Of a stretch of DNA of 6,345 nt, positions 1 through 5,363 are shown one piece after another. The notes under the pieces were generated by a model. That model worked only from the letters and a program-made list of their open reading frames with translations, made no database searches and was not told where the DNA came from. Position 1 is the first letter of the stretch; each line of letters begins with the position of its first letter. Position numbers and translations under genes: made by a program. The stretch covers positions 1 to 6,345 of the forward strand of contig JALRIU010000211.1 of the NCBI GenBank assembly GCA_023255355.1, written 5' to 3'. This stretch comes from Pseudomonadales bacterium (GTDB taxonomy: Bacteria; Pseudomonadota; Gammaproteobacteria; Pseudomonadales; JAHEIH01).

Positions 1-895
1 GAATGTCCTGAAAACTTTCGCGGAACCGAAGGCCTCCTATCTCCCAGGCTTGTTCTAAAATCTCGGTGCGTTCGTTTTCAGGTGTTTCAACTAGATTCCG
101 TGGAGGAGCTGTCCACGGATGGCCATGCCGTGATGACAGCATCTGAGCCCTTACATGGTTACGTTCTTTTGTAAATTTTGAATGAAAATCGGGGTGCAGT
201 GGAGCATTTCTAGCTGGAACACTGTAATTGGGGGTACGCTGTAAGACGGTTAGCTGCTGCGCCTCTTCTGCAATCACTGGAATTGCCTGAATTCCGGTTG
301 AGCCTGTGCCAATAATCGCTACCGATTTGTTGCGAAAATCTACGCCATCATGAGGCCATTTACCCGTATGGTATATTTGACCTTCAAATTCTTGCGCGCC
401 ATCAAAATCTGGAGTGTTCGTCGAGGACAAGCAGCCTACCGCCGATACCAGATATTTTGCTTCAATACTAAAGCCACTATTGCACTGTATTTGCCAGCAT
501 GCCGTGTCTTCATTCCACACAGCTGTTTTGACGCGTTGATCAAGATAAATGTCACGTCGCAAATGCAATTTGTCTGCACAAAAATTCAGATAGGAGAGTA
601 TCTCAGCTTGGCCCGGATATCGCTCTGACCATCTCCATTCATTCAGAATTTCGTCGGAAAAATAATAACAATATGTGTGGCTTTCTGAGTCACACCGAGC
701 GCCCGGGTACCGGTTCCAGTACCAAGTCCCCCCAACACCAGCGCCAGCCTCAACAATAGCGGCTTTCAAGTGCAATTTATCCCGCAATAAATGAAGCTGA
801 TATAGGCCGGAAAATCCAGCGCCGATGATGAGGGCATCAAGCTGTAATTTCGATCCTTTAGCTACGGGGTGTTGATCAATCGATGTGTTCGCCAT
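1..895 (-). CDS. Type I Baeyer-Villiger monooxygenase (flavoprotein), N-terminal part, cut by window edge
   Basis: This is an FAD- and NADPH-dependent flavoprotein of the cyclohexanone-monooxygenase type, which inserts oxygen next to a ketone to give an ester or lactone, presumably in the cytoplasm. The visible 298 residues show a first Rossmann motif GAGFSGLY at about 25-32, the conserved GGTWYWNRYPG block at 55-65, the Baeyer-Villiger fingerprint FxGxxxHxxxWP read as FEGQIYHTGKWP at 170-181, and the second, NADPH-binding Rossmann motif GTGSTG at 196-201. Family members are usually about 500-600 residues, so roughly the C-terminal half lies beyond position 1. The reading frame is intact. The start is uncertain: in-frame ATG at 895, ATG at 910 and GTG at 943 all lack a well-spaced ribosome binding site, and an in-frame stop at 961-959 bounds the choice. 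I chose 895 because it leaves a normal short leader before the FAD motif. The gene is divergent from the hydantoin cluster. The family call is firm; the ketone substrate cannot be read. Confidence 0.93.
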   Translation of the reverse strand, partial: MANTSIDQHPVAKGSKLQLDALIIGAGFSGLYQLHLLRDKLHLKAAIVEAGAGVGGTWYWNRYPGARCDSESHTYCYYFSDEILNEWRWSERYPGQAEILSYLNFCADKLHLRRDIYLDQRVKTAVWNEDTACWQIQCNSGFSIEAKYLVSAVGCLSSTNTPDFDGAQEFEGQIYHTGKWPHDGVDFRNKSVAIIGTGSTGIQAIPVIAEEAQQLTVLQRTPNYSVPARNAPLHPDFHSKFTKERNHVRAQMLSSRHGHPWTAPPRNLVETPENERTEILEQAWEIGGLRFRESFQDI

Positions 896-1028
896 TGTCT
901 CTTTAAACATTAGTGTTTCAGAATTTCCTCTAGGAGCTAGCACTGTAACGTGACTATTCTAGTCTGGACAGAGCCAAGGCAGTTGTTGCGTTTGGGTTGA
1001 AGTTTTTGAGCTGTTCGGGAGGTGAATT
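896..1028. promoter_or_regulatory. Divergent intergenic region with two short dyads
   Basis: This spacer must hold the promoters for the leftward monooxygenase and the rightward carbamoylase unit. It contains a perfect dyad GACTA-TTC-TAGTC at 952-964 and a shorter one, CTAG-GAG-CTAG, at 930-940. Their centres are 23 bp apart, about two helical turns. The larger dyad covers a leftward -10-like TAGAAT (961-956) and a rightward TATTCT (955-960), so a protein bound there could block both directions. I see no good -35 partner for either hexamer, so promoter positions remain guesses. No regulator gene is visible in the window. Confidence 0.35.
1017..1024 (+). promoter_or_regulatory. Ribosome binding site of the D-carbamoylase gene
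   Basis: GGGAGGTG lies four bases before the ATG at 1029, with the GGAGG core ending at 1022 (six bases before the start). It is the strongest Shine-Dalgarno match in the window and fixes the carbamoylase start. Confidence 0.75.
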
Positions 1029-1955
1029 ATGAGAGAGATAGTGATTGGCGGCGCCCAAATGGGCGCCATTCAAAAAGCCGATACTAGAGAAGCTGTCGTG
1101 GATCGGATGATTGTTTTGCTTGATCAGGCAAAAGAAGCGGGCTGCGATCTGGTCGTATATCCGGAACTAGCTCTTACAACTTTTTTCCCGCGCTGGTTTA
1201 TTGATAACCAATCAGAGGTTGATTTTTGGTTTGAAAATGAAATGCCTAATGCTGCAACTGCGCCACTTTTTGCAGCAGCGAAGAAAGCTCAGATAGCGAT
1301 AAGTTTTGGATATGCGGAACGCACTCAAGATGGGCATTACTACAACACTTCTGTGCTCACTGATCGAGATGCGAACATAATTGGCAAGTATAGAAAGGTG
1401 CATTTGCCTGGGCATTCGGAATATGATCCCGAGCGCTCATTCCAGCATCTTGAAAAACGCTATTTTGAGCCTGGCAATCTTGGATTTCCAGTGTGGAAAA
1501 ATTTGAATGCAAGAATGGGGATGTGTATCTGTAACGATCGCCGTTGGCCCGAAGTATATCGTGAAATGGGTTTGCAAGGTGTCGAGCTGGTGATGCTTGG
1601 ATACAATACTCCGACGGTGAATAGTCAGTTATCTGATGAAGGTATTGAGCAAAGGCTTTACCACTCTGAACTTTCGATGACTGCAGGCGCTTATCAAAAT
1701 GCGACTTGGGTGGTGGGTATTGCAAAAGCCGGTTTGGAGGACGGACACCCTCTAATGGCAGGATCAATAATCGTAGATCCTAATGGTTATGTTGTTGCGA
1801 GAGCTTCCTCTGAGGTCGATGAACTTGTTGTTCATGCTTGTGATATGGATGCTTGTACCTTTGGTAAAACAACAATTTTTGACTTTGGCCGGCATCGTCG
1901 TATCGAACATTATCAACGGATAGGCACACAAGCTGGTGTAGTTACAAATGACTGA
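1029..1955 (+). CDS. N-carbamoyl-D-amino-acid amidohydrolase (D-carbamoylase, nitrilase superfamily)
   Basis: The enzyme hydrolyses N-carbamoyl-D-amino acids to the free D-amino acid, CO2 and ammonia, the last step of the hydantoinase route, in the cytoplasm. The 308 residues match the roughly 304-residue Agrobacterium D-carbamoylase along their whole length as I remember it. The nitrilase-fold triad is visible as Glu46 (in PELALTTFFPRW), Lys123 (in GKYRKVHLPGH) and Cys168 (in ICNDRRWPE). Further family landmarks are His129, His140 in FQHLEKRYFEPG, Arg171-Arg172 and GYNTPT at 191-196. The arginines and histidines contact the substrate carboxylate in the Agrobacterium enzyme. An additional cysteine, Cys166, sits two residues before the nucleophile, where I recall Phe in Agrobacterium. 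It is the first gene of the plus-strand unit, 100 bp ahead of the lyase gene. D-selectivity is inferred from subfamily resemblance. A general ureidopropionase is less likely given the block-for-block match. Confidence 0.93.
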   Translation: MREIVIGGAQMGAIQKADTREAVVDRMIVLLDQAKEAGCDLVVYPELALTTFFPRWFIDNQSEVDFWFENEMPNAATAPLFAAAKKAQIAISFGYAERTQDGHYYNTSVLTDRDANIIGKYRKVHLPGHSEYDPERSFQHLEKRYFEPGNLGFPVWKNLNARMGMCICNDRRWPEVYREMGLQGVELVMLGYNTPTVNSQLSDEGIEQRLYHSELSMTAGAYQNATWVVGIAKAGLEDGHPLMAGSIIVDPNGYVVARASSEVDELVVHACDMDACTFGKTTIFDFGRHRRIEHYQRIGTQAGVVTND

Positions 1956-1971
1956 CCAAAAGCATTGCACG

Positions 1972-1991
1972 CTCAGAATAAGTCGTCTGAG
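1972..1991 (+). other. Small stem-loop between carbamoylase and lyase genes
   Basis: CTCAGA (1972-1977) pairs perfectly with TCTGAG (1986-1991) across an eight-base loop, with a possible extra G-U pair outside. Only three T residues follow, so it is a poor match to an intrinsic terminator. It could be an RNA processing or stability element, or chance. The right arm overlaps the first copy of the leader repeat. Confidence 0.3.
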
Positions 1992-2038
1992 TTTGAGAAG
2001 GCGTTGCGTTGGTTTGGGCGTCTGATGACTAGAGAAGG
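1984..2038 (+). repeat. Degenerate tandem duplication in the leader of the lyase gene
   Basis: CGTCTGA followed by GAGAAGG occurs twice, at 1984-2001 (four bases between the blocks) and at 2019-2038 (six bases between). The copies start 35 bp apart, and weaker similarity (TTG...GGT) continues after each copy. GAGAAGG resembles a Shine-Dalgarno sequence, but even the second copy ends 17 bases before the ATG at 2056. The working site is therefore more likely GGAG at 2044-2047. The repeat fills most of the 100 bp gap and suggests a small local duplication. Confidence 0.4.
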
Positions 2039-2055
2039 ATATTGGAGCGGTCAAA

Positions 2056-2991
2056 ATGGCTGAAAAGATTAACAGACATTCGCGCGGCGTATTTATCATT
2101 TCCGTTACACCATTCTCGAAAAACGGAGCGCTTGATTTAGAAAGCGCTGACCGATTGATCGAGTTTTACATCGAATGTGGTGTAACCGGCATGACCATTC
2201 TCGGTATAATGGGCGAAGCCCAAAAACTATCAGCGCAAGATGCCATCCAGTTCTCCAAGCATGTTTTGGATCGTGTTGCAGGTCGAATTCCAGTTGTGGT
2301 TGGCGTATCTGGCGCTGGTTTGGGGAACCTATCTGACCTGACTAAATCCGTCATGGATGATGGTGCTGCGGGTGTAATGGTAGCTCCCATGCCTGGTCTT
2401 GTGCACGAGGTGAAATTAAAAAACTACTTTGGTGAAGTTTGTAAGGCTCTAGGGGATGATGTCCCGATTTGCCTGCAAGACTACCCACAGACAACAGGCG
2501 TTAATTTTAGCGTAGAAACAATCCTCGATTTAACTCGCACTTACGCACAAATCGTTATGCTAAAACATGAAGATTGGCCTGGACTAACTAAACTGTCACA
2601 GGTTCGCGCTCAAAGTGGCACTGACGATACGCCGAGATTGTCTATTCTAACGGGAAATGCCGCTTTATTTCTTCCTCAAGAACTTCAGCGCGGAGCTGAT
2701 GGAGCAATGACAGGTTTTGCCTACCCTGAAATGTTAGTGAACGTGGTAAACCGGTATCAAGAAGGTGACTTAGATGCAGCTGAAAACCTCTTTGATGCTT
2801 ACTTGCCTTTAGTGCGCTACGAACATCAGCTTGGTATCGGCTTAGCTATACGCAAGGAGATACTATTCCGTCGAGGTGTAATTGAAAGTCCTACTGTACG
2901 AGCTCCTGGTCCTGCGCTTAGCGATGTCGACCACGCCGAGCTAACGCGTTTAATAGAGCGCCTGAATGTAAGATTGTCTGAACTGCAGTAA
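2056..2991 (+). CDS. DapA/NanA-superfamily class I aldolase/lyase of unknown substrate
   Basis: This is a 311-residue TIM-barrel protein of the dihydrodipicolinate synthase / N-acetylneuraminate lyase superfamily, whose members form a Schiff base between a lysine and a 2-oxoacid. The probable Schiff-base lysine is Lys170 in VMLKHEDWPGL. The barrel framework is recognisable in GVFIISVTPF (11-20), GVTGMTILGIMGE (42-54), GRIPVVVGVSG (76-86) and GAMTGFAYPE (216-225). Several residues of genuine dihydrodipicolinate synthase are missing. The GTTGE threonine pair reads Ile51-Met52, and YNVPSRTG reads QDYPQTTG (141-148), which replaces the catalytic tyrosine by Gln141 and the substrate-binding arginine by Thr146. 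Lysine biosynthesis is therefore unlikely. I recall uncharacterised family members with a similar QDxP signature. The gene lies between the carbamoylase and hydantoinase genes on the same strand, 34 bp before the latter, so its substrate is probably linked to the ureide or its amino-acid product. GGAG at 2044-2047 supports the ATG. Confidence 0.88.
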   Translation: MAEKINRHSRGVFIISVTPFSKNGALDLESADRLIEFYIECGVTGMTILGIMGEAQKLSAQDAIQFSKHVLDRVAGRIPVVVGVSGAGLGNLSDLTKSVMDDGAAGVMVAPMPGLVHEVKLKNYFGEVCKALGDDVPICLQDYPQTTGVNFSVETILDLTRTYAQIVMLKHEDWPGLTKLSQVRAQSGTDDTPRLSILTGNAALFLPQELQRGADGAMTGFAYPEMLVNVVNRYQEGDLDAAENLFDAYLPLVRYEHQLGIGLAIRKEILFRRGVIESPTVRAPGPALSDVDHAELTRLIERLNVRLSELQ

Positions 2992-3015
2992 AATATTTTC
3001 AATATAATTAGGTCT

Positions 3016-3019
3016 GGAG
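3016..3019 (+). promoter_or_regulatory. Ribosome binding site that supports the GTG start of the hydantoinase
   Basis: GGAG lies six bases before the GTG at 3026. The spacing is ideal, and the resulting N-terminus, MQHDLVIKGGKVV, aligns with the normal start of hydantoinases, so GTG is accepted as the initiator although no ATG is present. The 34 bp spacer before it is otherwise AT-rich and shows no terminator. Confidence 0.65.
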
Positions 3020-3025
3020 AAAACG

Positions 3026-4474
3026 GTGCAGCATGATTTGGTGATAAAGGGCGGTAAAGTTGTCACCGCGTCCGAAATCTTCGTTGCTGATGTTGGCGTT
3101 TCGGGTGGTAAGATTGCCACATTGGGTAGCGATTTGTCGGGTGATGAGGTCATTGATGCTACCAATAAACTGGTAATGCCAGGCGGAATCGAAGCGCATT
3201 GCCACATCGCTCAGGAGAGCGGCATGGGCCTCATGAGTGCTGATGACTATGAAACTGGATCAATATCAGCGGCGTTTGGTGGAAATTCTTGTTTCGTACC
3301 GTTCGCAGCTCAAAAAGTTGGTCAGAGTGTTGCTGAAACGCTTTCTACCTATGACGGCAGGGCTTCAACAAAATCAGTTATCGACTACTCTTATCATCTC
3401 ATACTTACCGATCCGAATGCAGATGTTCTGGCAGAGCTTCCCGGCGTCTTTGAGAGGGGGATTACCTCTTTCAAAATTTTCATGACTTATGCGACCCGAG
3501 TCAGTGATGCGCAAATACTTGATATTATGACCATGGCGCGACGCTACGGGGGCCTTACCATGGTCCACGCTGAAAATCATGACATGCTCACGTGGATGTC
3601 CTCTGCTTTAGTGGAGAATGGCTACACCGATCCCAAATTTCACGCTCCATCGCGCCCAGCTATAGCTGAAGAAGAAGCAATCAATCGTGTAATAAGTTTA
3701 GCCAAGCTCACAAATGCCCCGTTGATGATTGTTCATGTTTCGACACCGAAGGGCGCCGCCTTGGTTGCTGAAGCGAGATCTGAGGGTGCATACATCTTTG
3801 GTGAAACTTGTCCGCATTACCTATTATTGACGCGAAATGATCTAGATCGCTCCGGCAAGGAAGGAGCAAAGTACATTTGTTCGCCGCCACTTCGTGACAA
3901 AAATACGCAATCAATTTTGTGGCGTCATGTCGCTGCTGGAACGTTTAGCGTTGTGTCATCGGACCACGCCCCTTACCGGTTCGATGATACGGGTAAGTTT
4001 GCCAATGGGCCGGATGTCGATTTCCGCAAAATAGCGAACGGAATGCCAGGTATTGAGATGCGATTGCCAATTCTGTTCTCAGAAGGTGTGATGAAGGGCC
4101 GAATTAACCTTAATCAGTTCGTAGCTTTATCATCTACTAATGCGGCTCGATTGTATGGCATGCACCCTTTCAAAGGGACAATGGCCATTGGTGCAGATGC
4201 TGACATCGCGATATGGGATCCAAACCTCACGAAGGTGGCTGGTGAGACGCATGATTATGTGAATTATAATCCATTTGAAGGGATGGAGATTACAGGTTGG
4301 CCAGTGACTGTTCTTACAAGGGGTCAAAAGATTGTTGAGAACGATAAGCTGATAGCTAATCCAGGTGATGGAGTATTCGTCAAACGGGGTCGTACCGATT
4401 TGTCGGGCTTAACCGGAACGCATTTGCCAGAAACTGATCCAATATACAATTTTGGAGCAAATATTTTTACATGA
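3026..4474 (+). CDS. Hydantoinase / dihydropyrimidinase-family cyclic amidohydrolase
   Basis: This is a binuclear-metal amidohydrolase that opens 5-substituted hydantoins or dihydropyrimidines to N-carbamoyl amino acids, cytoplasmic and usually tetrameric. It has 482 residues, normal for the family. The metal site is complete: His58 and His60 in EAHCHIA, the carboxylated lysine Lys150 in ITSFKIF, His181 in MVHAEN, His237 in IVHVST and Asp313 in SSDHAP. Substrate-contact landmarks are also present: Tyr155, Ser286 in CSPPLR and Asn338 in ANGMPG. SADDYETGS and AAFGGN (71-87) are typical of hydantoinases. The stretch after the first metal histidines (IAQESGMGLM, 61-70) differs from the DMPFGG-type loop of classical D-hydantoinases, so substrate choice may differ. 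The product fits the upstream D-carbamoylase, which supports D-hydantoinase over pyrimidine breakdown. Allantoinase and dihydroorotase are less likely. It starts with GTG, and its stop codon overlaps the next start (ATGA). Confidence 0.92.
   Translation: MQHDLVIKGGKVVTASEIFVADVGVSGGKIATLGSDLSGDEVIDATNKLVMPGGIEAHCHIAQESGMGLMSADDYETGSISAAFGGNSCFVPFAAQKVGQSVAETLSTYDGRASTKSVIDYSYHLILTDPNADVLAELPGVFERGITSFKIFMTYATRVSDAQILDIMTMARRYGGLTMVHAENHDMLTWMSSALVENGYTDPKFHAPSRPAIAEEEAINRVISLAKLTNAPLMIVHVSTPKGAALVAEARSEGAYIFGETCPHYLLLTRNDLDRSGKEGAKYICSPPLRDKNTQSILWRHVAAGTFSVVSSDHAPYRFDDTGKFANGPDVDFRKIANGMPGIEMRLPILFSEGVMKGRINLNQFVALSSTNAARLYGMHPFKGTMAIGADADIAIWDPNLTKVAGETHDYVNYNPFEGMEITGWPVTVLTRGQKIVENDKLIANPGDGVFVKRGRTDLSGLTGTHLPETDPIYNFGANIFT
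4454..4457 (+). promoter_or_regulatory. Distant Shine-Dalgarno match before the racemase gene, inside the hydantoinase
   Basis: GGAG ends 13 bases before the ATG at 4471, longer than optimal, and no closer match exists. Together with the ATGA overlap this suggests that the racemase is translated mainly by re-initiation of ribosomes finishing the hydantoinase. Confidence 0.4.
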
Positions 4475-5124
4475 ATGGTCCGATAGTAGTAATTAATCCA
4501 AATTCGAATGAATTGGTTACCGATGGCATAAGGGATGCGTTGAAGGAATTTAATCTGCCCAAAAGTCCCGCAATTGAGTGTGTGACTTTGAAGGAGGGGC
4601 CGTTCGGAATCGAAAGTCAGTTGGATTCTGATAGTGTGATTATCCCGTTAGTTAATTTGGTACAGTCCCGAACGGATGCGGGGGCTTTTGTTATAGCTTG
4701 TTATTCAGATCCAGGTCTTCACGCTTGCCGATCAATTACCAAAAAGCCTGTTTTTGGAATTCAAGAAAGTGGAGTGTTGAGCGCACTAGCTCGCGCAGAT
4801 CGCTTTGGAGTTATCGCAATCTCAGACGCCTCCATACAACGTCATTGGCGAGTTATGGCAAGGATGCAAGTTCTTGATCGGCTGGCCGGTGAATTGCCAT
4901 TGAATATGAGCGTTGATGAAAGCGCACGGGGCACTAAAACGCTCGAAAAACTTGTGAATGTGGGCGGACTTCTGAAAAAACAGGGCGCTGATGTGCTTGT
5001 ATTGGGGTGTGCTGGAATGGCAACGCACCGAAAAAAGGTAGAAGAGGCGCTTGGAATACCTGTGATTGATCCAACTCAAGCAGCTGTAGCATTGGCTATG
5101 GGAGTTTTGCTCTCAAACGCATAA
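4471..5124 (+). CDS. hyuE: Asp/Glu/hydantoin racemase family protein, probable hydantoin racemase
   Basis: This is a cofactor-independent racemase of the Asp/Glu/hydantoin racemase family, expected to epimerise 5-monosubstituted hydantoins so that the hydantoinase can consume both enantiomers. It has 217 residues, close to the usual 220-250. The N-terminal INPNSNELVT (8-17) is the family's substrate-binding loop. The two catalytic cysteines that act as opposing acid and base are visible as Cys77 in VIACYSDPGLHA and Cys180 in VLGCAGM. FGIQESG (95-101) and RFGVIAISD (111-119) are further landmarks. Its start overlaps the hydantoinase stop by four bases, so the two are almost certainly co-translated. 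Allantoin racemase belongs to the same family and cannot be fully excluded, but the D-carbamoylase and hydantoinase context favours hydantoins. The symbol follows the usual hyu naming for this role. Confidence 0.85.
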   Translation: MNGPIVVINPNSNELVTDGIRDALKEFNLPKSPAIECVTLKEGPFGIESQLDSDSVIIPLVNLVQSRTDAGAFVIACYSDPGLHACRSITKKPVFGIQESGVLSALARADRFGVIAISDASIQRHWRVMARMQVLDRLAGELPLNMSVDESARGTKTLEKLVNVGGLLKKQGADVLVLGCAGMATHRKKVEEALGIPVIDPTQAAVALAMGVLLSNA

Positions 5125-5363
5125 GCAACTGTACAATCCGTAAGTGTTCATCCGCGATCGTCTTGAGAAAATTGTTATTTTGTTAGTGGACAAGTGATTA
5201 ATATGGTCTGTTTAAGTTCTATGATTTCTCATGGAAATCCCTAATGATTGATCAGTCAACCATGCTAGCTAGGACGGCTGTGCGTTGTTGAATTTACAAT
5301 GAAAACTTTGTGATGTGTCTGTGGAAGCTAGTAATTTTATAAATAAAAGAAAAGTGGTGAAAT
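5125..5363. other. Gene-free spacer between racemase and transporter, possible promoter region
   Basis: This stretch of 239 bp is AT-rich with no convincing coding frame. I found no clear intrinsic terminator after the racemase stop: the only nearby inverted repeat (AAAAT-TGTT-ATTTT, 5168-5181) is all A and T. A possible promoter pair is TTGTTA (5180-5185) and TATGGT (5202-5207) with 16 bp between; both match consensus at only four of six positions. A near-palindrome follows at 5245-5258. The gap is much longer than those inside the upstream unit, so the transporter may have its own promoter. Confidence 0.35.
5245..5258. promoter_or_regulatory. Near-perfect 14-bp palindrome, candidate operator before the transporter
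   Basis: TGATTGATCAGTCA reads as an inverted repeat with a single mismatched pair (positions 4 and 11 of the site). It ends 105 bp before the transporter start and lies about 40 bp after the possible -10 at 5202-5207, a common place for an operator. An eight-base palindrome CTAGCTAG follows at 5265-5272. The operator role is inferred from symmetry and location only. Confidence 0.3.

Noticed and set aside
350..628. Plus-strand open frame of 92 codons inside the leftward monooxygenase region
   Set aside because: It lies wholly on the antisense of the monooxygenase, whose frame carries clear FAD, NADPH and fingerprint motifs. The 92-residue product shows no recognisable domain.
1948..2025. Short 25-codon frame starting ATG at 1948 and overlapping the carbamoylase stop
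   Set aside because: It has no ribosome binding site and a low-complexity basic product. It covers the hairpin and leader repeat, so chance is the simplest reading.
2056..2991. Calling the lyase dapA (lysine biosynthesis)
   Set aside because: Catalytic Tyr, substrate Arg and the Thr pair are replaced, and the genomic context is ureide catabolism.
3026..5124. Allantoin pathway (allantoinase plus allantoin racemase)
   Set aside because: The upstream gene is a D-carbamoylase rather than an allantoate amidohydrolase, and no ureidoglycolate genes are present. Hydantoins fit better, though the racemase alone could not exclude it.
5168..5181. AAAAT/ATTTT inverted repeat as terminator after the racemase
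   Set aside because: The stem has only A-T pairs, is five base pairs long and is not followed by a proper T-run.
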